Program-made: the position numbers and the translations under genes
From: CAYYMH01 sp964472785
Lineage (GTDB): Bacteria > Zhuqueibacterota > Zhuqueibacteria > Thermofontimicrobiales > Thermofontimicrobiaceae
Length of the DNA stretch: 43,926 bases
NCBI GenBank assembly: GCA_964472785.1
Contig: CAYYMH010000034.1
Coordinates: 1 to 43,926, forward strand
Reading direction: 5' to 3'
Notes under the pieces: model-generated
The model's database searches: none
The model's input: the letters and a program-made list of their open reading frames with translations, nothing else
Told to the model about the DNA's origin: nothing
Part shown: positions 17,762 to 25,370 of the stretch, piece after piece
Position numbering within the stretch: the first letter of the stretch is position 1
Layout of the letters: each line of letters opens with the position of its first letter

Positions 17762-18409
17762 TTGGCTAAAGAAAGTTTAGGTGTCTTATTGTCAATGCTG
17801 TTGTTCAGCGTTGTCATTCTGATGGGTATAATTTATACTGGTGGCATTGTTTTAAAGATTTTGTTTGTGATCAGCATTTTGATGATTTGTTTTACCGTAT
17901 TTTTTTTCCGCGATCCCAAAAGACAAATACCAGCCGGAAAAAACCTAATTCTTTCTCCGGCGGATGGAAAAATAATTTCCATAAAAGAGGTCAATGAAAC
18001 TGAGTTTCTCAAAACGGATGCCGTTAACATCAGTATTTTTATGTCTGTTTTTGATGTTCACATCAATCGAATTCCGATGGACGGAAACGTGAGTTATTTT
18101 GATTATAAGCGGGGAAAGTTCCACCAGGCTTTTCGCGAAGTTGCTTCTTATGAGAATGAACAAACAATGATCGGGATTGAGAACGAGCATGTGAAAATTT
18201 TGTTCAAACAAGTCGCCGGAATCGTGGCGCGTCGAATTGTCTGTCATCTGCGGGAAGGCACGGCAGTAAAAAAAGGGGAGCGCTTTGGCATGATCAAGTT
18301 TGGGTCCCGTGTTGACATTTTTGTTCCCAAAAATCTTCGAATCAACATTCGGCTAAATGAGCGAGTAAAGGCTGGCGGAACAATTTTAGGCTCTTATGAT
18401 ACGAAATAA
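17762..18409 (+). CDS. psd: Phosphatidylserine decarboxylase (short, self-cleaving type)
   Basis: Makes phosphatidylethanolamine from phosphatidylserine. 215 residues, the short class. Two hydrophobic segments (about 6-47) precede FFRDPKRQIP and LSPADGKI. HINRIPMDG, FHQAFREVASYENE and ARRIVCHLREG are conserved. Self-cleavage is expected at the FGS motif, with S182 becoming the pyruvoyl group of the small alpha chain. The start is a TTG with AAAGGGG upstream. The 3' end overlaps pssA by 14 bases, so the two consecutive enzymes of PE synthesis are translationally coupled. Confidence 0.95.
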   Translation: MAKESLGVLLSMLLFSVVILMGIIYTGGIVLKILFVISILMICFTVFFFRDPKRQIPAGKNLILSPADGKIISIKEVNETEFLKTDAVNISIFMSVFDVHINRIPMDGNVSYFDYKRGKFHQAFREVASYENEQTMIGIENEHVKILFKQVAGIVARRIVCHLREGTAVKKGERFGMIKFGSRVDIFVPKNLRINIRLNERVKAGGTILGSYDTK

Positions 18410-19112
18410 AAAAAGTTTTATCCCAAATCTATTCACGACCTTAAATATTTTCTGCGGTTTCTTTGCACTTGTGAGCATCGTTGAGGACAAGATAGTTTCT
18501 GCAGCATGGTTAATCACACTGGCAGGAATTTTTGATCTGTTCGATGGCCAATTAGCCCGCTTAACAAAGACCAACAGCAGTTTCGGTTCGGAATTCGATT
18601 CATTAGCCGATGTCATTTCATTCGGTGTTGCGCCATCCCTGTTGATTTACAAAATTTACTTTTTTAAATTTGGAATTTTAGGAAGTTTTATTAGTTTTGT
18701 GCCATTAATATTCGGATGTATCCGCCTGGCAAGGTTTAATGTGAGTTTCAGAGATAAGAAAAAAACACATTTTGTTGGTCTTCCAATTCCCATTGCTGCC
18801 GTGTCTCTCGTTTCGTTTGTTATTTTCAACTACTATTTTTGGAATGAAATGTATTTGACGCGATTGTTAATTCCGCATCTGATTTTTATCAGTGTTTTGA
18901 TGATCAGCAAAGTAAAATATTATGTGCTTCCTAAATTGTCACTTCAAAAAGGAAAAGAAAACACATTTAAAATTTTGTGTTTAGCGATTATGGTTACAAT
19001 ATTATTTGTTTTTCCCAATGAGGCATATTATCCGATAATCCTACTCTATATTGTCTGGGGAATCGTACGGTATGTTTATGGTCAAATAAAAAGAACAGCG
19101 CAAACAGAATGA
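18396..19112 (+). CDS. pssA: CDP-diacylglycerol-serine O-phosphatidyltransferase
   Basis: Integral membrane enzyme that makes phosphatidylserine from CDP-diacylglycerol and serine. 238 residues with about seven hydrophobic segments. The CDP-alcohol phosphotransferase motif is complete: D50, G51, A54, R55, G64, D68 and D72, spaced exactly as DGx2ARx8Gx3Dx3D. The opening SFIPNLFTTLNIFCGF is typical of the Bacillus-type PssA. It overlaps the end of psd, which uses its product. Confidence 0.96.
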   Translation: MIRNKKSFIPNLFTTLNIFCGFFALVSIVEDKIVSAAWLITLAGIFDLFDGQLARLTKTNSSFGSEFDSLADVISFGVAPSLLIYKIYFFKFGILGSFISFVPLIFGCIRLARFNVSFRDKKKTHFVGLPIPIAAVSLVSFVIFNYYFWNEMYLTRLLIPHLIFISVLMISKVKYYVLPKLSLQKGKENTFKILCLAIMVTILFVFPNEAYYPIILLYIVWGIVRYVYGQIKRTAQTE

Positions 19113-19119
19113 GATGAAA

Positions 19120-19203
19120 TAATTCAGCATTAGATAAAAAAAGATTGTGTTTTAAAATGAATTTAGTTATATTGGATTAAGTTGTGAAGTTTATGCTGAA
19201 TTA
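19120..19203. repeat. 11-base inverted repeats flanking a candidate promoter
   Basis: TAATTCAGCAT (19120-19130) is perfectly matched by ATGCTGAATTA (19193-19203), 62 bases apart. Between them lie TTGTGT (19145-19150), a 17-base spacer and TATATT (19168-19173), a possible promoter for the DUF4321-tatA genes. No T run follows, so this is not a standard terminator. Confidence 0.45.
19145..19173 (+). promoter_or_regulatory. Weak candidate promoter for DUF4321-tatA-gatAB
   Basis: TTGTGT, 17-base spacer, TATATT. The -10 match is good, the -35 match is poor. It lies inside the inverted repeats at 19120-19203. Confidence 0.3.
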
Positions 19204-19216
19204 ACAACGGGAAAAG

Positions 19217-19501
19217 ATGACATTCATAAAAAAAAAATCCGCGGGAATCATATTGGTAATCCTGATAATTGGCGCAATACTGGGATCCGGACTGGGGGAA
19301 ATCGTTGGTTTAATTGTACCGGAAGGAGTGGTTAAACAGTTTTTCCTCCGTTCTGTGACGATCGGATTCGATCCCCTGACGCTTAATTTGGGAATAATGG
19401 ATTTTACGTTTGGGTTTCACTTTGTTTTGAATGTTATCGGTGTTGTGGGAATTGCTTTTGCAGCGTATCTGCTGCGTTGGTACCATGAGCATCGTTATTA
19501 A
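19217..19501 (+). CDS. DUF4321 small membrane protein
   Basis: 94 residues with two hydrophobic segments: IILVILIIGAILGSGLGEIV (about 11-30) and FVLNVIGVVGIAFAAYLLRW (about 70-89). Between them FFLRSVTIGFDPLTLNLGIMDFTFGFHF matches the DUF4321 pattern of an amphipathic middle ending in a leucine-rich strand. Function is unknown. GGGAAAAG precedes the ATG. It ends 21 bases before the first tatA, an adjacency I associate with this family. Confidence 0.8.
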   Translation: MTFIKKKSAGIILVILIIGAILGSGLGEIVGLIVPEGVVKQFFLRSVTIGFDPLTLNLGIMDFTFGFHFVLNVIGVVGIAFAAYLLRWYHEHRY

Positions 19502-19522
19502 TTGGTTAGGAGGTAACAAGCA

Positions 19523-19711
19523 ATGTTTGGTGCAATCGGCCCTTCAGAATTAATCATCATTATGTTAATCATTTTATTGCTTTTCGGTTCCAAACGTCTC
19601 CCCGAACTGGCTCGAAGTCTTGGTAAAGGGATCCAGCAGTTTAAGAAAGCAATGGATGACGTAAAGGATGAAATCGATATCAGTGATATTGATAAAAAAC
19701 TGAAGGGTTAG
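19523..19711 (+). CDS. tatA: Twin-arginine translocase subunit TatA/E family (first copy)
   Basis: Forms the pore-like oligomer that moves folded proteins across the inner membrane. 62 residues: N-terminal hydrophobic helix with SELIIIMLIILLLFG, the FG hinge and KRLPELARSLGKGIQQFKKA amphipathic helix. A consensus AGGAGG precedes the ATG. A second TatA-like gene follows 55 bases downstream; TatC is not in the window. Confidence 0.95.
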   Translation: MFGAIGPSELIIIMLIILLLFGSKRLPELARSLGKGIQQFKKAMDDVKDEIDISDIDKKLKG

Positions 19712-19766
19712 TGAAAAAGATAATCTAAATACATCATATTTATCAAATATTTCTGTGGAGGGTAAA

Positions 19767-19964
19767 ATGTTCGGTCTTGGTGTGCCTGAGTTACTTATTA
19801 TATTTTTTATTATTATTCTCATGTTTGGTGCAAAAAAACTACCCGATCTGGCAAGCGGTTTGGGGAAAGGGATTCGCGAATTCAAAAAAGCCAGCCAGGA
19901 ACTTGAAGAAGAGGAGCCCAAAAAGATAAAAAAGGGAGAAGGAGAAGAGGAAAGCAAAGAATAA
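19767..19964 (+). CDS. tatA: Twin-arginine translocase subunit TatA/E family (second copy)
   Basis: 65 residues from ATG 19767, which has GGAGG upstream; the GTG at 19755 overlaps that site and is rejected. VPELLIIFFIIILMFG is the membrane helix, followed by AKKLPDLASGLGKGIREFKKA and a lysine/glutamate-rich tail. It is clearly paralogous to the preceding gene (same FG hinge and LP-x-LA-x-x-LGKGI core) and may be a TatB/E-like partner. It is followed by gatA after 16 bases. Confidence 0.94.
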   Translation: MFGLGVPELLIIFFIIILMFGAKKLPDLASGLGKGIREFKKASQELEEEEPKKIKKGEGEEESKE

Positions 19965-19980
19965 TTGATGAGGAACGAAT

Positions 19981-21411
19981 TTGCATTTAAACGAATTTGA
20001 CTACAGTTCAATTCGACAATTCATTCTGAGCAAAAAATATAATTGCAAAGAGATAACCGCTTATTATCTTAACCAGATCAATGAAGGCAGCGCATTAAAT
20101 GCCTTCATTTCTGTTTTTAGGGAACGATCGTGCAAACAAGCAGAGCAGATTCATAATAGGCTGGCAAAGGGAAAGGTTGGTAAGCTTGCCGGTCTTGTCC
20201 TTGCAGTAAAGGATAATATTAATGTGCAGGGCGAGAGAACAACCTGCGCCTCGAAGATACTTTCTCATTTCATTTCTCCGTATCATGCGACTGTGATCAG
20301 GCGACTCGAATCCGAAGGTACAATTATTATTGGCAAAACCAACATGGATGAATTTGCCATGGGCTCATCCAACGAATTTAGTTATTTCCAACCTGTCAAA
20401 AATCCGCTTGATAAAACAAAAGTGCCGGGCGGCTCTTCCGGTGGCTCTGCTGCAGCAGTGGCAGCGTCAATGACTATAGCGGCGCTGGGCTCGGATACCG
20501 GCGGTTCAATTCGGCAGCCAGCATCTTCTTGCGGTGTAATTGGTATGAAGCCTACTTACGGTCGTGTATCGCGGTATGGCCTGGTTGCTTTTGCATCATC
20601 ATTTGATCAAATTGGTCCCCTAACGAAAACTGTTGCCGATAATGCCAGAATTTTGGAAGTGATCGCGGGGTTCGATCCGAAAGATGCTACGACGTCACAG
20701 ATTCCGGTGCCCAATTATTCTGATTTACTCGATGATTCGGTTAGAGAGCTAACAATTGGTCTGCCTGATGAATACTTCGGAAATGGTTTAAACGACGAAG
20801 TCAAAGAAAAAATATTAGCCGCTGTAGCACGGCTGCGAAACAAGGGCGCTAAAATAAAAACTCTTTCTCTGCCTCACACCCAGTATGCTGTTTCTGCATA
20901 TTATATTTTAGCCAATGCCGAGGCATCCTCCAATTTAGCCCGCTACGACGGAGTGCATTACGGGTACCGAACAAAATCAGCAGCGGAACTAAATGAGCTT
21001 TATGTCAGAAGCAGGACAGAAGGATTCGGAAATGAAGTAAAAAAGCGAATCCTGCTCGGTACTTACGTTCTTTCTGCAGGCTATTACAAAAAATATTATC
21101 AAAAGGCACAGAAGGTCAGACAATTGATCAAACAAGATTTTGAACAAGCATTTCATCAGTGTGACTGTGTGATAACACCAACAACACCGACGACCGCTTT
21201 TCGAATCGGTGAAAAAATAAACGATCCGCTTACCATGTATCTGTCCGATGTTTACACCGTAGCAGCAAATTTAACCGGGCTCCCTGCCATGTCTGTACCT
21301 TGTGGTCAGGATTCTCAAAATCTACCAATTGGTCTCCAGATTATGGCAAGCCATTTTAACGAGGAAATAATTTACCGTGTCGGATTGGCAGTGGAAAAAC
21401 TGGAGAATTAA
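19981..21411 (+). CDS. gatA: Glutamyl-tRNA(Gln)/aspartyl-tRNA(Asn) amidotransferase subunit A
   Basis: Amidase subunit that releases ammonia from glutamine for correcting mischarged Glu-tRNA(Gln) or Asp-tRNA(Asn). 476 residues. The catalytic Ser-cisSer-Lys triad is intact: K77 in LAVKDN, S152 in GGSSGGS, S176 in GSDTGGSIRQP, with the same spacing as characterised GatA proteins. The start is a TTG preceded by GAGG. gatB follows after 17 bases; a gatC gene is not visible nearby. Confidence 0.97.
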   Translation: MHLNEFDYSSIRQFILSKKYNCKEITAYYLNQINEGSALNAFISVFRERSCKQAEQIHNRLAKGKVGKLAGLVLAVKDNINVQGERTTCASKILSHFISPYHATVIRRLESEGTIIIGKTNMDEFAMGSSNEFSYFQPVKNPLDKTKVPGGSSGGSAAAVAASMTIAALGSDTGGSIRQPASSCGVIGMKPTYGRVSRYGLVAFASSFDQIGPLTKTVADNARILEVIAGFDPKDATTSQIPVPNYSDLLDDSVRELTIGLPDEYFGNGLNDEVKEKILAAVARLRNKGAKIKTLSLPHTQYAVSAYYILANAEASSNLARYDGVHYGYRTKSAAELNELYVRSRTEGFGNEVKKRILLGTYVLSAGYYKKYYQKAQKVRQLIKQDFEQAFHQCDCVITPTTPTTAFRIGEKINDPLTMYLSDVYTVAANLTGLPAMSVPCGQDSQNLPIGLQIMASHFNEEIIYRVGLAVEKLEN

Positions 21412-21428
21412 CTCGCACTGGTTGTCTT

Positions 21429-22880
21429 ATGAGCAATGGAATTAAATATGAAACGATTATCGGACTTGAAGTCCACGCGCAACTGAACACCGCATCGAAG
21501 ATGTTTTGCGGATGCGAAACAACATTTGGCCAGCAACCCAATTCGCAGACCTGTCCGGTGTGCCTGGGTATGCCGGGTGTTTTGCCGGCAATCAATCGAA
21601 AAGCTGTGGAATATGCAGCTAAAATGGGATTGGCTACAAATTGTCACATTAACGAAGTCTCCAATTTTGCCCGTAAAAATTATTTTTATCCGGATTTGCC
21701 CAAAGGATATCAAATTACGCAATATGAAAAACCATTATGTGAAAATGGATTTTTGCTCATTGATACTGATCGGGGAGAAAAGAAAATAGGGATCGCACGC
21801 ATTCACATTGAGGAGGATGCAGGCAAATCCATTCACTCGGAAAGTTGGATAAAAAAGGATGTAACTTTGGTTGACTTAAACCGTTGCGGAATACCATTGA
21901 TTGAAATAGTCAGTCACCCCCAAATTCACTCGCCGGAAGAAGCTCGTACGTATTTAACAGTGCTTAAACAAATATTGATTTATTTGGACATTTGTGACGG
22001 AAATATGGAGAAAGGGAATTTACGCTGCGATGCAAATATTTCGATTCGGACTTGTGGGCAAAGCGCGTTCGGGAATAAAACTGAACTAAAAAATATGAAT
22101 TCTTTTCGGACTGTGGAAAAAGCATTGGAATATGAACGAAACCGGCAAATTGATATCCTAAATTCAAACAGGAAAGTAACTGAAGATACACTTTTATGGG
22201 ATGATGTCAGGAATATTGCTGTGCCGATGAGGAAAAAGGAAAAGTCACATGACTACCGCTATTTCCCGGAGCCGGATCTAATACCAATTCAGATAAACAC
22301 AAAGCAAATTGAACAACTTCGCCAGGAGATTCCTGAGTTACCTGCTGAGAGAAGAAATCGATTTATATATGAGTTTAACCTCTCAAGATATAAAGCAAAT
22401 ATTTTAACTGAGAAGAAACCAGTAGCAGATTATTTCGAGGAAGCTGCTCATAAAACACAATATCCCAACCTAACGGCCAAATGGGTTGTTGGGGAGATTT
22501 TACATTTAATGAAAGATAACAGTCAGGATGATCATATACCCGTAAAGAATGAAAAGTTTGTCGAAGTGCTTCTTCTCCTCAAAAAGGAGATAATAAATCA
22601 GACCACTGCGAAAGAAGTTCTCAAAGAAATTGCCGAAACAGGAGAAAACGCAACCGAGCTGATTAAAGAAAAAAAATTATTTCAGGTTTCAGATTCAGAT
22701 AAACTTAAGAATATTGTGGAACGGGTCGTTCAAGCAAATCTGCTCGCCGTTAAAAAATATAAAGCAGGCAAAACAGAGATTGTTGATTTTATTATCGGGC
22801 AAGTGATGCGTGAAACAAAAGGTCGGGCGAATCCTCAAATCGTCAATCGAATTGTTACCAAAATTTTATCCGATTTATAA
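21429..22880 (+). CDS. gatB: Glutamyl-tRNA(Gln)/aspartyl-tRNA(Asn) amidotransferase subunit B
   Basis: Kinase-like subunit that activates the mischarged tRNA and completes transamidation. 483 residues. The opening YETIIGLEVHAQLNTASKMFCG, the zinc-site cysteines CGC...CPVC, LPKGYQITQY and the DYRYFPEPDL block are typical. The C-terminal YqeY-like tail domain is present (VRETKGRANPQIVNRI variant: MRETKGRANPQIV). Length is normal. Presence of gatAB implies an indirect route to Gln-tRNA or Asn-tRNA. Confidence 0.97.
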   Translation: MSNGIKYETIIGLEVHAQLNTASKMFCGCETTFGQQPNSQTCPVCLGMPGVLPAINRKAVEYAAKMGLATNCHINEVSNFARKNYFYPDLPKGYQITQYEKPLCENGFLLIDTDRGEKKIGIARIHIEEDAGKSIHSESWIKKDVTLVDLNRCGIPLIEIVSHPQIHSPEEARTYLTVLKQILIYLDICDGNMEKGNLRCDANISIRTCGQSAFGNKTELKNMNSFRTVEKALEYERNRQIDILNSNRKVTEDTLLWDDVRNIAVPMRKKEKSHDYRYFPEPDLIPIQINTKQIEQLRQEIPELPAERRNRFIYEFNLSRYKANILTEKKPVADYFEEAAHKTQYPNLTAKWVVGEILHLMKDNSQDDHIPVKNEKFVEVLLLLKKEIINQTTAKEVLKEIAETGENATELIKEKKLFQVSDSDKLKNIVERVVQANLLAVKKYKAGKTEIVDFIIGQVMRETKGRANPQIVNRIVTKILSDL

Positions 22881-22891
22881 TTTGGAATAAG

Positions 22892-22925
22892 CCGAAAAAT
22901 TTCTTGACTTTTATATCTTTTTCGG
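22892..22925. repeat. 8-base inverted repeat enclosing the acc promoter -35 region
   Basis: CCGAAAAA (22892-22899) and TTTTTCGG (22918-22925) are perfect complements 18 bases apart. The arms surround the -35 box and fill the spacer of the candidate acc promoter, so they could be an operator. As RNA they could also end gatB transcription, but the following T content is poor. Confidence 0.45.
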
Positions 22926-22932
22926 TTAAATT
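22904..22932 (+). promoter_or_regulatory. Candidate sigma-70-like promoter for accB-accC-gcvH-gcvPA
   Basis: TTGACT (22904-22909), 17-base spacer, TAAATT (22927-22932). The -35 box matches the consensus at five of six positions. A transcript would have a leader of about 100 bases before accB. Confidence 0.5.
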
Positions 22933-23041
22933 AAACGTCATGCAAAATTAAAAACAGGAACACACGTAATCCATATTAAAAAGGAGAAGACTAAGGTTTA
23001 CAGGCTTTAGTTAAAAATTTTTCAAAAACGTGGAGTTGATA

Positions 23042-23539
23042 ATGAGATCCAAACAAATAAAGGAATTGATTGCTTTAGTCGAGTCGAGTAATATACATGA
23101 AATTGAAGTCAGTCGTTTTGGTAAAAGAGTGAGAATCACCAAAAATTCTGTGAATTCTAAAACAACCGCTCCTGCTGCTGAACTCGCAAGCGTTTCAAAC
23201 CCGCCCCCAGCTCCCATGGTTCATGAAACGACAGAACCATCTCCGCTATCATCAGATTCCAAAGGAATGACAGCACCTCAAAAAGAGGAGAATGCCAACA
23301 TTATTGCGGTAAAATCACCGATGGTTGGTACCTTTTATCGTGCGCCTGCTCCGGATGCTGATCCTTATGTACAGGAGGGGGATATTGTTACTCCCAATCA
23401 GGTGCTCTGCATCATTGAAGCGATGAAATTAATGAATGAAATCACCTCCGAATTTCGGGGACGAGTTGTCGAAATTCTTGCTGAAAATGGTAAACCCGTT
23501 GAATACGATCAGGTATTGTTTCGAGTAGAAAAATTGTAA
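23042..23539 (+). CDS. accB: Biotin carboxyl carrier protein of acetyl-CoA carboxylase
   Basis: Carries biotin between biotin carboxylase and carboxyltransferase in the first step of fatty-acid synthesis. 165 residues from ATG 23042, which has GGAG six bases upstream. An N-terminal helical part (1-35) is joined by a Pro/Ala/Ser-rich linker (40-80) to the biotinyl domain, with biotinylated K129 in EAMKLMNEI. AccC follows directly; AccA and AccD are not in the window. Confidence 0.96.
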   Translation: MRSKQIKELIALVESSNIHEIEVSRFGKRVRITKNSVNSKTTAPAAELASVSNPPPAPMVHETTEPSPLSSDSKGMTAPQKEENANIIAVKSPMVGTFYRAPAPDADPYVQEGDIVTPNQVLCIIEAMKLMNEITSEFRGRVVEILAENGKPVEYDQVLFRVEKL

Positions 23540-23567
23540 AGCAAAACAGCGATTGGAGTCGTCAGAT

Positions 23568-24926
23568 TTGTTTAAAAAGATACTAATAGCGAACCGGGGC
23601 GAAATTGCTTTAAGAATTATCCGCGCGTGCAAAGAGCTTGATATCTCAACGGTTGCCATTTACTCCGAAGCCGATGAAGATTCTCTCCACGTTCGTTTCG
23701 CCGATGAAGTTGTCAAAATAGGCCCGGCCCCAAGCAGTGCCAGCTATTTAAACATCCCGCGGATTATAAGCGCAGCAGAAGTAACAAATGCTGACGCGAT
23801 TCATCCGGGCTATGGGTTTTTAGCAGAAAACGCCCAATTTGCTGAAATATGCGAATCGTGTAATATTAAGTTTATCGGCCCATCTTCTTCGATGATTGCG
23901 AATCTGGGCGACAAAGTCTATGCCAAGGCAAAAATGAGGGAAGCGAATGTCCCAACAATTCCAGGCAGTGATGGCGTTATTAAAGATGTTGAAACAGCAA
24001 TGGGCATTGCTGAAGAAATCGGTTATCCGGTTATTTTGAAGGCGACAGCCGGTGGTGGCGGGCGGGGAATGAGAATTGTTCGGGAAAAGAGTGAATTGAA
24101 AAATGCCTTCATCACGGCAAGAGGGGAAGCAGAAGCTGCCTTCAGCAATCCTGACCTGTATATGGAAAAATATTTTGAACATCCCCGACACATTGAGGTG
24201 CAAATCATGGGAGATCAATATGGTAATATTGTTGCACTCGGGGAACGCGAATGTTCCATTCAACGGAAACATCAGAAACTGATCGAAGAGTCCCCGTCTC
24301 CGGCAGTTGATGAAAAATTGAGGAAGCAATTTACCGATGCTGCCGTGAAAGGGGCGCAGAGCGTCAATTATGAAAGCGCCGGTACAATCGAGTTTCTGTT
24401 GGATGAGGATGGCCAGTTTTATTTCATGGAAATGAATACACGTATTCAGGTGGAACATCCGGTCACTGAAGTCGTGTTTGGTATGGATTTGCTGAAAAGA
24501 CAAATAATGCTCGCCGCAGGAGAAAAAATCGATACAGTTTTGAAAGATTTTAAGCTTCGGGGACACGCAATAGAGTGTCGAATAAATGCAGAAGATCCGG
24601 ATAAAAATTTTCGTCCGAGTCCGGGGAAAATTGAAAGTTTCCACGTACCCGGAGGCCCGGGTGTTCGTGTGGACACCCATGCTTATGCGCAATATGTTAT
24701 TCCGCCATATTATGATTCACTGATCGCCAAAGCCATTACTTACGGAAAAAACAGAGAGGAAGCAATCGGTCGAATGAAAAGAGCGCTTGATGAGTTTATC
24801 ATTGAAGGCATATCGACAACTATTCCTTTTCATAAAAAAGTGCTAAATCACGAGAAATTTCAAAAAGGAGAATTTGATACAAAATTTATCGAAACCTATT
24901 TAAGTAAACCCAAAAATGAATCATAA
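23568..24926 (+). CDS. accC: Biotin carboxylase
   Basis: ATP-grasp enzyme that carboxylates biotin on AccB. 452 residues from TTG 23568, giving the family opening FKKILIANRGEIALR; GGAG at 23555-23558 supports this over the TTG at 23553, which overlaps that GGAG. Visible are the ATP-grasp glycine loop KATAGGGGRGM, HIEVQIMGD, ERECSIQRKHQK and FMEMNTRIQVEHPVTE. Length is normal. It could also serve another biotin enzyme, but pairing with accB favours acetyl-CoA carboxylase. Confidence 0.97.
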   Translation: MFKKILIANRGEIALRIIRACKELDISTVAIYSEADEDSLHVRFADEVVKIGPAPSSASYLNIPRIISAAEVTNADAIHPGYGFLAENAQFAEICESCNIKFIGPSSSMIANLGDKVYAKAKMREANVPTIPGSDGVIKDVETAMGIAEEIGYPVILKATAGGGGRGMRIVREKSELKNAFITARGEAEAAFSNPDLYMEKYFEHPRHIEVQIMGDQYGNIVALGERECSIQRKHQKLIEESPSPAVDEKLRKQFTDAAVKGAQSVNYESAGTIEFLLDEDGQFYFMEMNTRIQVEHPVTEVVFGMDLLKRQIMLAAGEKIDTVLKDFKLRGHAIECRINAEDPDKNFRPSPGKIESFHVPGGPGVRVDTHAYAQYVIPPYYDSLIAKAITYGKNREEAIGRMKRALDEFIIEGISTTIPFHKKVLNHEKFQKGEFDTKFIETYLSKPKNES

Positions 24927-24949
24927 AAATTAACACAGGAGAGTCACAC

Positions 24950-25327
24950 ATGGATATTCCAAAAGAATTGCTGTACACAGAAGAACATGAGTGGGTACTT
25001 GTTGAAGATGATACTGCCACAGTGGGAATTACAGATTACGCACAAGGCGAGTTGGGTGACATCGTTTTTGTCGAGCTGCCCAATGTCGATGATGAGGTAA
25101 CCCAGGCTGAACCTTTTGGCACGATAGAAGCGGTAAAAGCAGTGTCCGATCTTTTTGCTCCGGTGTCAGGAAAAGTGCTTGAAGTGAACGATGCGCTTCA
25201 GGATGAACCGGAAATTATTAACAGAAGCCCATACGATGAAGGCTGGATGCTGAAAATCAAAATATCGGATCGCTCGGAATTGGATGGATTGTTAAGCCCT
25301 GAAGATTATGAGAAACAAATAAGCTAA
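24950..25327 (+). CDS. gcvH: Glycine cleavage system H protein
   Basis: Lipoylated carrier that shuttles the aminomethyl group among the P, T and L proteins. 125 residues, normal. The opening YTEEHEWV and VGITDYAQGELGDIVFVELP are conserved, and lipoyl lysine K63 lies in GTIEAVKAVSDL. AGGAGA precedes the ATG. It lies 23 bases after accC and 43 before gcvPA. Confidence 0.97.
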   Translation: MDIPKELLYTEEHEWVLVEDDTATVGITDYAQGELGDIVFVELPNVDDEVTQAEPFGTIEAVKAVSDLFAPVSGKVLEVNDALQDEPEIINRSPYDEGWMLKIKISDRSELDGLLSPEDYEKQIS

Positions 25328-25370
25328 CAGGAAAATTTTAAATAGTAAACGTGCAAAATGGAGCGAAGTT

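Noticed and set aside
23820..24692. Long open frame (290 codons) antisense to accC
   Set aside because: It lies fully within the strongly conserved accC gene and has no family features; a shadow of accC codon use.
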